NCBI GenBank assembly: GCA_019418625.1
Contig: DYBL01000092.1
Coordinates: forward strand, 1-64,000
DNA from: Clostridiales bacterium
Lineage (GTDB): Bacteria > Bacillota > Clostridia > Oscillospirales > Oscillospiraceae
DNA: 64,000 bases
Reading direction: 5' to 3'
Shown: positions 1 to 6,399 of the stretch, piece by piece
How the letters are laid out: the number at the start of each line of letters is the position of its first letter
How positions within the stretch are numbered: the first letter of the stretch is position 1
Notes under the pieces: model-generated
The model's database searches: none
Told to the model about the DNA's origin: nothing
The model's input: the letters and a program-made list of their open reading frames with translations, nothing else
Made by a program: the position numbers and the translations under genes

Positions 1-272
1 TGCTTTTGGAGATCCCCTATGGAAAGACCACGACTTACGGCGCGCTGGCACAGACCCTGCGCAGCCGCGGGATCTCCGCCGCCGCCCAGGCGGTGGGCGG
101 TGCAGTGGGGCACAATCCCATCTCTATCATCATTCCCTGCCACCGGGTGGTGGGTGCCGACGGGAGTCTGACAGGCTATGCCGGCGGCGTACAGATCAAG
201 CGCCGTCTGCTGGAGCTGGAGGAATGTGACATGGAGGGACTGTATGTTCCAAAGCGCGGTACGGCGCTTTAA
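1..272 (+). CDS. ogt: Methylated-DNA--protein-cysteine methyltransferase, 5'-truncated by window
   Basis: This is the C-terminal part of an O6-alkylguanine-DNA alkyltransferase, a suicide repair protein that moves the alkyl group from O6-alkylguanine to its own cysteine. The active-site motif PCHRVV is visible, preceded by the helix-turn-helix-like segment IPYGKTTTYGALA and followed by the G-Y-A-G-G hairpin, all in family order. The reading frame is open to the window edge (codons in frame from position 3), so the N-terminal domain lies outside. The TTG at 6 is unlikely to be the true start because family homology continues through it. It ends before a bidirectional terminator shared with the converging spoIVA. 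Whether the full gene is ogt- or ada-type cannot be decided here. Confidence 0.9.
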   Translation, partial: LLEIPYGKTTTYGALAQTLRSRGISAAAQAVGGAVGHNPISIIIPCHRVVGADGSLTGYAGGVQIKRRLLELEECDMEGLYVPKRGTAL

Positions 273-282
273 CTGCTAAATA

Positions 283-318
283 AAAGGAACACCGGCGGAT
301 AGCCGGTGTTCCTTTTTT
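283..318. terminator. Bidirectional terminator between ogt and spoIVA
   Basis: An 11-bp perfect stem (286-296 pairs with 302-312) has a 5-nt loop, T6 on the plus side and an A-rich flank that serves as the U-tract for the minus strand. It lies between two convergent genes. Confidence 0.85.
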
Positions 319-319
319 C

Positions 320-1795
320 TCAGAGAATGATGCAGATGAGTCCGCCGCTTCCCTCATTGATGATGCGCTCCAGGGTCTCCCGCAGCTTTTTGCGGGCGTC
401 CTCCGGCATCCGCTTGAGCTTGGTCTGCAGATCCTCACTGACCAGCTCATGGAAGCTGCGTCCGAAAATGTTGGATTGCCAGATCTTGCTGGTGTCTCCC
501 TCGAACTCCTGGAGCAAATAGTTTACCATGTCCTCCGACTGCTTTTCGTTCCCCACGATGGGGCTGACAGCGGTTTCGATATCCGCCCGGATCATGTGGA
601 TGCTGGGAGCACTGGCCTTGAGCCGGACACCGTAGCGTCCGCCTTGCTTCATGATCTCCGGTTCCTCCAGCTTCAGTTCGTCGATGCTGGGCACCACAAT
701 GCCGTATCCGGTCTCCCGCACGTCCCGCAGGGCGCCGGCCACCTTGTCGTATTCGCTCTTGACCGCGGCCAGGCGAGTCAGCAGGCTCATCAGGTCGCCG
801 TCATCGGCCACCTCGAAGCCGGATTGCTCGGAAAGGGTCTTGTAGAACAGCTCCCGCGGCAGGCACAGCTTGGCAGAGGCAACGCCGGTGCCAAGATCGA
901 TGGCGGTGACCGTGGACTCACTGATGTCGCCTCCGGCTCCCAGCGCGGCCACGACGCCCTCCACCTGCCGGATATGGCGCAGGGAAACGGTCCCCTGCCG
1001 GATGGCCTCGTAGAGGCTGGACTTGATGGGGTGCTCCTGGGGAAGCGCGTCTACCCAAGGCGGCAGGAACAGGTCCAGCTCCTGCAGGGGAAATTCGTAG
1101 AGCACGGCCTTGAGGATGTCCGTCACATCCTCTTCGTCCAGTTCCAGACAATTCACCGGCACACAGTTGACCTGATAGCGGCCGGCGATATCTTTGGCGA
1201 TGGCGGCAGCGCGCTCACTTTTGGGCGCCTGGGAATTGAGCAGTACAATGAAAGGTTTTCCCAGCTCCTGCAGTTCCCGGATGACGCGCTCCTCCGCCTC
1301 CAGGTAGTCCTCCCGGGGAATTTCGGAAATGCTGCCGTCCGTGGTGACGACGATGCCGATGGTGGAGTGCTCAGCAATGACCTTCCGGGTGCCTACTTCC
1401 GCCGCTTCGGTCATGGGGATCTCGTGGTCAAACCAGGGGGTGGTGACCATACGGGGGGCGTCCTCCTCATACTGGCCGATGGCCCCCTTGACCATGTACC
1501 CTACACAGTCGATGAGCCGCACGGAGAACGCGGCGCCGCCGTCCAGCTGGATCTGGGCAGCCTCCTCAGGGACGAACTTTGGCTCCGCGGTCATGATGGT
1601 ACGGCCGCTGCCGCTTTGGGGAAGCTCATCCCGGGCCCGCTCCTTGCGGTAGACATTTTCGATATTCGGAATGACCTGGGTCTCCATAAAGCGCTTGATG
1701 AAAGTGGACTTCCCCGTTCGCACCGGACCAACCACACCGATATAGATATCTCCGGCGGTGCGGGTGGCAATATTTTGATAGATGGTTGTATTCAT
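320..1795 (-). CDS. spoIVA: Stage IV sporulation protein A, spore coat morphogenetic ATPase
   Basis: SpoIVA is the ATPase that polymerises on the forespore outer membrane and forms the basement layer on which the coat is assembled. The protein has 491 aa, the usual length (about 492 in B. subtilis). It opens with IYQNIATRTAGDIYIGVVG and the Walker A GPVRTGKST near residue 30, and ends in the hydrophobic GGLICIIL tail typical of the family. I chose the ATG at 1795 rather than an in-frame one 39 nt upstream, because family homology begins there and AAAGGA precedes it. In the mother cell SpoIVA is localised by SpoVM and, in C. difficile, bound by SipL; both are encoded within about 5 kb here. 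A possible sigma-E promoter lies just upstream. Confidence 0.97.
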   Translation of the reverse strand: MNTTIYQNIATRTAGDIYIGVVGPVRTGKSTFIKRFMETQVIPNIENVYRKERARDELPQSGSGRTIMTAEPKFVPEEAAQIQLDGGAAFSVRLIDCVGYMVKGAIGQYEEDAPRMVTTPWFDHEIPMTEAAEVGTRKVIAEHSTIGIVVTTDGSISEIPREDYLEAEERVIRELQELGKPFIVLLNSQAPKSERAAAIAKDIAGRYQVNCVPVNCLELDEEDVTDILKAVLYEFPLQELDLFLPPWVDALPQEHPIKSSLYEAIRQGTVSLRHIRQVEGVVAALGAGGDISESTVTAIDLGTGVASAKLCLPRELFYKTLSEQSGFEVADDGDLMSLLTRLAAVKSEYDKVAGALRDVRETGYGIVVPSIDELKLEEPEIMKQGGRYGVRLKASAPSIHMIRADIETAVSPIVGNEKQSEDMVNYLLQEFEGDTSKIWQSNIFGRSFHELVSEDLQTKLKRMPEDARKKLRETLERIINEGSGGLICIIL

Positions 1796-1832
1796 AGCAT
1801 CCCGTCCTTTTTCCGCTCCATAGTCATGTTCC

Positions 1833-1863
1833 ATCTCTATGTGAGCAGGGCGCTTCCTATGAC
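1833..1863 (-). promoter_or_regulatory. Possible sigma-E-type promoter of spoIVA
   Basis: On the minus strand GTCATA (1858-1863) is followed after 16 nt by CATAGAGAT (1833-1841). This approximates the sigma-E pattern ATA-N16-18-cATAcanT, and the implied start is about 30 nt before the spoIVA ATG. The -10 match is imperfect, so this is a candidate only. spoIVA is sigma-E dependent in B. subtilis. Confidence 0.4.
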
Positions 1864-1932
1864 GGCCCGTCTATTCTTCTGTGCAAAATATATAAAAAAT
1901 AAAGCACTAATGCTGGCTTGGTTGGACAAAAT

Positions 1933-1961
1933 TTGCATTTACAGGATTGATTTAGTATGGT
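1933..1961 (+). promoter_or_regulatory. Candidate sigma-A promoter of the ABC transporter operon
   Basis: TTGCAT (1933-1938) and TATGGT (1956-1961) are separated by 17 bp, about 50 bp before the substrate-binding protein start. The -10 is weak. Confidence 0.35.
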
Positions 1962-2015
1962 AAACTGCTAATGTATTAAACGAGCGGCGACGCCGCAGAC
2001 AATGGAGGATTGGAT

Positions 2016-2810
2016 ATGAAAAAGTGGATGGCGATGCTGCTGACAGCAACGATGGTATTCTCCCTGACGGCTTGCGGCAGCAAAGAAGAAACAGAAGAAA
2101 CCGAAGGAACCATGACCTATGCGGTAGAGGCCGGCAGCGCCGGTGAGGCCGCGGCAGAGGAAAAGGGCTTTACCTATAATTCCGTTGCTTCCCAAGCGGA
2201 TGCGCTGATGGAAGTAGCCGCGGGCACCTCTGATGCAGCCATCATCGATCTGCTGATGGCCGGTGCCATGATCGGCGAGGGCACCAGCTATCCGGACCTG
2301 ACCTATACCGATGAACTGACTACGGAGGAATACGGCGTTGGCTGCCGCAAGGGCTCTGACCTGGCTGCATACATCAACAACGTGTTCGCCGAGAGCTATG
2401 CCGACGGCACCATGCAGGAGATCGCTGCTACCTACGGCGTTCAGGAGGCGCTGCTGGAGCAGGGCGACGTCCAGGAGTGGCAGGCTGAAGAAGGCGGCGA
2501 CGTGGCCTATATCCAGGAAAAGGGCACGCTGATCGTGGGCATTACCAACTACGCCCCCATGGATTACAAGGACGAAAACGGCGAGTGGATCGGCTTTGAT
2601 GCCGACATGGCCAAGCTGACGGCACAGAAGCTGGGCGTGGAGGTCCAGTTCGTGGAGATCGACTGGGACAACAAGATCATGGAGTTGGATTCCAAGAACA
2701 TCGATGTGGTCTGGAACGGCATGACGCTCACCGGCGAGGTCACGGAATCCATGGAGTGCACCAACCCCTACTGCAATAATGCGCAGGTTGTGGTTGTGCC
2801 CGCCGCCTGA
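2016..2810 (+). CDS. Amino-acid-type ABC transporter substrate-binding lipoprotein, apparently circularly permuted
   Basis: This is an extracytoplasmic binding protein of the SBP_bac_3 family, 264 aa, anchored as a lipoprotein: a basic start (MKKW), a hydrophobic stretch and the lipobox LTAC with Cys20. The order of the two halves is reversed relative to the family. Residues about 33-150 correspond to the usual second lobe plus C-terminal helices (VEAGSAGE; ALMEVAAGTSDAAIID; EEYGVGCRKGSD; YADGTMQEIAATYG). Residues about 163-262 correspond to the usual N-terminal lobe (IQEKGTLIVGITNYAPMDYK; IGFDADMAKLTAQKLGV; IDVVWNGMTLTGEV; NPYCNNAQVVVV). The arginine that normally binds the ligand carboxylate in the T-x-E-R segment is valine (residue 242). 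The start is the ATG at 2016 behind GGAGG. It is co-directional with a permease and an ATPase. Ligand unknown. Confidence 0.88.
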   Translation: MKKWMAMLLTATMVFSLTACGSKEETEETEGTMTYAVEAGSAGEAAAEEKGFTYNSVASQADALMEVAAGTSDAAIIDLLMAGAMIGEGTSYPDLTYTDELTTEEYGVGCRKGSDLAAYINNVFAESYADGTMQEIAATYGVQEALLEQGDVQEWQAEEGGDVAYIQEKGTLIVGITNYAPMDYKDENGEWIGFDADMAKLTAQKLGVEVQFVEIDWDNKIMELDSKNIDVVWNGMTLTGEVTESMECTNPYCNNAQVVVVPAA

Positions 2811-2825
2811 TTCATGTATAATAAT

Positions 2826-2855
2826 CAAAGGCAGAGAGCTTGCTCTCTGCCTTTG
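2826..2855 (+). promoter_or_regulatory. Intercistronic stem-loop between binding protein and permease
   Basis: A perfect 14-bp stem (2826-2839 with 2842-2855) lies between the two genes and has no U-tract. Such hairpins between binding-protein and permease genes can stabilise the upstream message or partly end transcription, so that the binding protein is made in excess. The role here is inferred. Confidence 0.6.
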
Positions 2856-2900
2856 AGCGGCTAGAAATCGATTTGATAATGACAGGGTGAGGATTTTGCC

Positions 2901-3623
2901 ATGCTGATGAATGTAACGCTGACACTGCTCAATGGATTGGGCACTACGATCGAGATATTCTTTCTCACGCTGCTGTTCTCCATTCCTTTGGGATTGGTGG
3001 TGGCGTTCGGCTCCATGAGCCGGTGGCAGCCTTTGCGGTTTTTCCTTTATGGTCAGGAAAACCCCGGTCCATTTACCAGATTCCTGGCAGAACTGCGGCC
3101 CATCAGTGCAGTTTGCAGTATCTTGGTTTGGATCGTGCGGGGCACGCCGCTGATGCTGCAGCTGATCGCCTTTATGTACATACCGGGTATCCTGGGTCAC
3201 AATTTCTGGCCCAGCGGAGATGCGGGGCGCATGATGGCCACGGTGGTGGCATTCTCTATCAACTACGCTTGCTATTTCTCCGTGATCTACCGGGGCGGCA
3301 TCCAGGGTGTGCCGGTTGGACAGCGGGAGGCCGGCGAGGTCTTGGGCATGACGAAAAAGCAGATCTTCTTCAAGGTCACACTGCTGCAGATGATCAAACG
3401 CATCGTCCCGCCCATGTCCAATGAGATCATCACCTTGGTGAAGGATACTTCCCTGGCCCGTGTGATCGCAGTGTATGAGCTGACATTCACAGGTTATTCC
3501 TACATGAAGAGCAGCGGCCTTGTGTGGCCCCTCTTCTATACGGGCGTGTTCTATCTCCTCTTTGTGGGTGTGCTCACGCTTCTTTTCAGCTATATTGAAC
3601 GCAGGCTTGACTATTTCCGGTAA
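2901..3623 (+). CDS. Amino acid ABC transporter permease (HisM/GlnP type)
   Basis: A polytopic inner-membrane subunit, 240 aa, of a polar-amino-acid ABC importer. It begins with the helix TLLNGLGTTIEIFFLTLLFS, has the conserved VRGTPLMLQL segment and carries the EAA coupling loop (GQREAGEVLGMTKKQ, about residues 141-155) that contacts the ATPase. Only one permease gene is present, which suggests a homodimeric channel. GGTGAGG precedes the ATG at 2901; an alternative ATG lies at 2907. It follows the binding-protein gene after a 90-nt spacer with a strong hairpin, and its stop codon overlaps the ribosome-binding site of the ATPase gene. Confidence 0.93.
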   Translation: MLMNVTLTLLNGLGTTIEIFFLTLLFSIPLGLVVAFGSMSRWQPLRFFLYGQENPGPFTRFLAELRPISAVCSILVWIVRGTPLMLQLIAFMYIPGILGHNFWPSGDAGRMMATVVAFSINYACYFSVIYRGGIQGVPVGQREAGEVLGMTKKQIFFKVTLLQMIKRIVPPMSNEIITLVKDTSLARVIAVYELTFTGYSYMKSSGLVWPLFYTGVFYLLFVGVLTLLFSYIERRLDYFR

Positions 3624-3635
3624 GGAGGTGCCGAG

Positions 3636-4403
3636 ATGTCTATTTTGGAAGTACGCAATATTGAAAAACACTTCGGCGCCACCCAGGTGCTGAAGGACAT
3701 CAGCTTTACGCTGGAAGAGGGGCAGGCCATCTCCATCATCGGTTCCTCCGGCAGCGGCAAGACAACGCTTCTGCGGTGCCTGAATTTTCTGGAAAAGCCG
3801 GACAGCGGCACGATCTCGGTCCGTGGTGAGACGCTCTTTGACGCGGACGATCCCAAAACTCAGCAAGAGAGCCAGATCCGGCAAAAGCGGCTGCACTTTG
3901 GCCTGGTGTTCCAGAGCTTCAACCTCTTCCCCCAGTACACAGCGCTGCAGAATGTGACGCTGGCCCGGGAACTGCTGGCCAAGGAACACGGCGGCGAGAG
4001 CCGGGAGGCCATTGAAAAGGCCGGAATGGAGTTGCTGGATCAGATGGGACTAGCGGACCGGGCCGGACATTATCCCCATCAGCTCTCCGGCGGACAGCAG
4101 CAGCGGGTGGCCATTGCCCGGGCGCTGGCACTGCATCCGGATATCCTCTGCTTTGATGAACCCACTTCGGCACTGGACCCGGAGCTGACCGGTGAAGTGC
4201 TGCGGGTCATCCGCTCCCTGGCGGAGCAGAAGACCACGATGATCATTGTGACCCACGAAATGGCGTTTGCCCGAGACGTGGCGGATCAGGTGATCTTTAT
4301 GGACGGCGGCATCATCGTGGAACAGGGTGACGCCCGGCAGGTGATCGATCACCCCAAGGAGGAACGTACCCGCCAGTTCCTGGCCCATTATACAGAATCC
4401 TGA
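3636..4403 (+). CDS. Amino acid ABC transporter ATP-binding protein (GlnQ/HisP type)
   Basis: A cytoplasmic ATPase subunit of 255 aa that energises the importer. All motifs are present: Walker A GSSGSGKTTLLR, Q-loop LVFQSFNLFPQYTALQNV, signature LSGGQQQR, Walker B ILCFDEPTSALD and the switch histidine in VTHEMAFA. The TALQNV and FDEPTSALDPE segments are typical of the polar-amino-acid (PAAT) class. It starts 12 nt after the permease stop with AAGGAGG in between, so the two are translationally linked, and it is followed directly by a strong terminator. Substrate cannot be inferred. Confidence 0.95.
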   Translation: MSILEVRNIEKHFGATQVLKDISFTLEEGQAISIIGSSGSGKTTLLRCLNFLEKPDSGTISVRGETLFDADDPKTQQESQIRQKRLHFGLVFQSFNLFPQYTALQNVTLARELLAKEHGGESREAIEKAGMELLDQMGLADRAGHYPHQLSGGQQQRVAIARALALHPDILCFDEPTSALDPELTGEVLRVIRSLAEQKTTMIIVTHEMAFARDVADQVIFMDGGIIVEQGDARQVIDHPKEERTRQFLAHYTES

Positions 4404-4440
4404 AAAAAGGAAGCGGACAGATTTGTCCGCTTCCTTTTTT
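4403..4440. terminator. Bidirectional terminator between ABC operon and sipL
   Basis: An 11-bp GC-rich stem (4409-4419 with 4424-4434) is extended by A6/T6 flanks that provide a U-tract on both strands. It separates the convergent ABC operon and sipL. Confidence 0.88.
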
Positions 4441-4444
4441 GTGT

Positions 4445-5977
4445 TCATGCCCGTTTTCTGGGGATCAGCAGCAGCGTATCCCGGGGAAGATCCTCCTCCG
4501 TCTCCAGCTGGTTTGCACAGAGAATGGTGGAGATAGTGGTGTTATACCGTTTGGCAAGGTCCCAGGGGCTTTCCTGCTGTCCCAGCTGGCGCAGCACCAG
4601 GGACGGAGCCCCGGAGAGGTCCTTGGGAGAATCCGTGTCTACCCGCACGGCAGAGATACAGATCTTTTTGGCCTGGGCTGCTGCTTCAATTTGGAACTCC
4701 ACAGGAAAACGCACCTCGATCCCGCGCTCGGTGAGTGTACCCTGCGGTTCTTCTGCACAGGTGGCTCTGGCAAACACACGGCAGTCTGCGGGGATATCGG
4801 TCTGACAGGACACTTCCACACCGCGTTCAGCCATCAGCGGCGTGCCGCCCTCGTCCAGATACAATGCCCGTACGAATACAACGGTGCGAAGAACGGTCCC
4901 GCCGCCTTCCCGGCTTACGGTCACCGTACCGCAGTCTGCCTGAACGGACAGGATATCCTCCGCTACCACACCGATCTCCAGCGATTCCCGAACGTTCTGG
5001 CGCCGGTGGGAGGAATCCCAGTAGGTCACAAGAGACATGGGAGAAGCTTCATAGGTGAGCTCGTAAGCGGTGGAGTACAGATCCCGCAGCAAGGTCAGCT
5101 CCTCCTCCCTGCGCACCAGCGCCGTGGCATGCAGATAGAGCGTTACCGCCAACTGACGTCCCTCCGGATCGCCGCCGTCGATTTGCAGGTCGGCGCCGGT
5201 GAGCTGCAGGCGGACTGTGGCGGAGGAGCCCTCTTGAGCGCCTTCTACCTCCATGATCTGGGAGAACGGGAGCTCCCCGGCTGTGGAGCAATACTGCCCC
5301 TGGGCTGTGCGATAGAGCAGGCAGATGCGGAACACGCCCTTGAAAAGGAGCTTGCTGCCTACCAGCTTGGTCTCAGTCACGCTGCCGCGCACCTGCGACG
5401 AGAGGATCTCCGCAGCCCCCTCCCGCCCCGGGGACAGATTCATTTCCTCGGAAAATGTGAAGTCTTTTTCCGCCATGTGGGTCAAAAGCGTTGCCCGCTG
5501 CCGCTCTCGCCGCTTTTCCACGCACAGCTCCGGGGCAGTTTCCACATCAGGGCATACCCGCAGCGAAGCACGCTGGTAGGTGGTCACCCGCGCCACCAGC
5601 TTGCAGTGGGTGAAGACTTTCCGGGGATTGAGCATCCGGCTCTCCAGCATCTCCGGCTCCACCTCCGCCGTAAGATAAGCGCAGTCCGGCAGCGATTCGC
5701 TTTCTGCGGTAAAGGGAATGGCAAATTCCAAAGAGCGGATCCCGCCCTCCCCTTCCGGCGTATACAGGACCGTTACACGCACGGTCCCGGAGAGGGTGGC
5801 TTTCCCATCCCGAAAATCCCGGCCGTGAAGAAAGACCATCCCTTCCGTGTCAATGATACGGGCCATATCCGGGCAATAGTCCGGTACGATCGTCTCGGCA
5901 GTCTCCTCCGCCGTCAGCGTGGTTTCCGCTCCTGCTTCGTATGTATCAAAGCTTTGTTTTTTTAATTCCAGTTCCAT
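4445..5977 (-). CDS. sipL: SipL-like spore morphogenetic protein (SPOCS/DUF3794 repeats plus LysM)
   Basis: This 510-aa protein has repeated SPOCS (DUF3794) segments through most of its length and a C-terminal LysM module (about residues 465-510: QQESPWDLAKRYNTTISTIL then LLLIP). This is the architecture of C. difficile SipL, which binds SpoIVA through the LysM domain and is needed to encase the forespore in coat. The start is the ATG at 5977 (MELELKKQSFDTYEA), with AAAGGA upstream; the frame stays open further upstream but without homology. It lies directly downstream of spoVM and 2.6 kb from spoIVA. Sporulation-specific expression is inferred. The alternative is a generic DUF3794-LysM protein, but the length and location favour SipL. 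Confidence 0.88.
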   Translation of the reverse strand: MELELKKQSFDTYEAGAETTLTAEETAETIVPDYCPDMARIIDTEGMVFLHGRDFRDGKATLSGTVRVTVLYTPEGEGGIRSLEFAIPFTAESESLPDCAYLTAEVEPEMLESRMLNPRKVFTHCKLVARVTTYQRASLRVCPDVETAPELCVEKRRERQRATLLTHMAEKDFTFSEEMNLSPGREGAAEILSSQVRGSVTETKLVGSKLLFKGVFRICLLYRTAQGQYCSTAGELPFSQIMEVEGAQEGSSATVRLQLTGADLQIDGGDPEGRQLAVTLYLHATALVRREEELTLLRDLYSTAYELTYEASPMSLVTYWDSSHRRQNVRESLEIGVVAEDILSVQADCGTVTVSREGGGTVLRTVVFVRALYLDEGGTPLMAERGVEVSCQTDIPADCRVFARATCAEEPQGTLTERGIEVRFPVEFQIEAAAQAKKICISAVRVDTDSPKDLSGAPSLVLRQLGQQESPWDLAKRYNTTISTILCANQLETEEDLPRDTLLLIPRKRA

Positions 5978-6045
5978 GTCGCGTCCATCCTTTCCCGGCC
6001 GTTCACACTGAGATGTTGCTCCAGTGTATGCAGACCGGGACGCGC

Positions 6046-6120
6046 TTATGCGCCCACGTGGAAGATCCGGCGCAGGATGCCCCGCAGTGCTTTGGGGGAT
6101 TTCCATACCACGATATTCAT
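6046..6120 (-). CDS. spoVM: Stage V sporulation protein SpoVM (24-aa amphipathic peptide)
   Basis: A micro-ORF encoding 24 aa, beginning MNIVVWKSPKALRGILRR. Compared with B. subtilis SpoVM as I recall it (26 aa), the residues K7, P9, K10, L12, G14, I15 and R17 fall at the same positions. Pro9 sets the shallow amphipathic helix with which SpoVM recognises the convex forespore membrane and recruits SpoIVA. A strong AAGGAGG lies 7 nt before the ATG, overlapping the end of the upstream 50-aa gene. The place is also right: in B. subtilis spoVM lies shortly downstream of prkC-rsgA(cpgA)-rpe-thiN, and here it follows rsgA. sipL begins 68 nt downstream, so the two are probably co-transcribed. Confidence 0.88.
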   Translation of the reverse strand: MNIVVWKSPKALRGILRRIFHVGA

Positions 6121-6136
6121 CTCTTTGCCTCCTTCC

Positions 6137-6289
6137 CTATCTGCGGCAGCAGGCGCAGCCGCAGGCGATCAGCAGCATGGCCACCAGAAACAGCAGTGCA
6201 CCTACCGGAAAGATCGCCGCGATCAGGATCCCGGCACCCAGCGCCACCGCAAAAATACCCAACAGATGGCAGCCGCCTCTGCGAAACAT
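6137..6289 (-). CDS. Small membrane protein of unknown function upstream of spoVM
   Basis: A 50-aa ORF (start MFRRGGCHLLGIFAVALGAG) with a basic N-terminus, two hydrophobic stretches joined by a short P-V-G turn (about residues 9-28 and 30-43) and a Cys-rich end (ACGCACCRR). It looks like a one- or two-pass membrane protein. A purine-rich GAGAGGGGGCGGG precedes the ATG. It ends 16 nt before spoVM, whose ribosome-binding site sits in the gap, so it is probably the first gene of a three-gene unit with spoVM and sipL. Small proteins of this kind occur in Clostridia, but I do not recognise a named family. Confidence 0.65.
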   Translation of the reverse strand: MFRRGGCHLLGIFAVALGAGILIAAIFPVGALLFLVAMLLIACGCACCRR

Positions 6290-6349
6290 ATCACCCGCCC
6301 CCTCTCTGCTACCAGTATAGCACCGGCGGTTGTCCCCTGTGCGGAAATA

Positions 6350-6396
6350 TCAAAAGAGAAAAAGAAGGACCGTGTCTCATGAGAGGCACGGTCCTA
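6350..6396 (-). terminator. Terminator after rsgA
   Basis: A 9-bp stem (6366-6374 with 6387-6395) encloses a 12-nt loop and is followed on the minus strand by a U-rich tail. It ends the long housekeeping operon before the spoVM-sipL unit. Confidence 0.78.
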
Positions 6397-6399
6397 AGA

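Noticed and set aside
449..1963. 504-codon plus-strand ORF opposite spoIVA
   Set aside because: Antisense shadow of spoIVA; composition shows no protein-like pattern and no ribosome-binding site.
1968..3989. 673-codon minus-strand ORF opposite the ABC transporter
   Set aside because: His/Gln-rich translation typical of an antisense frame; the opposite strand has three clear transporter genes with motifs and ribosome-binding sites.
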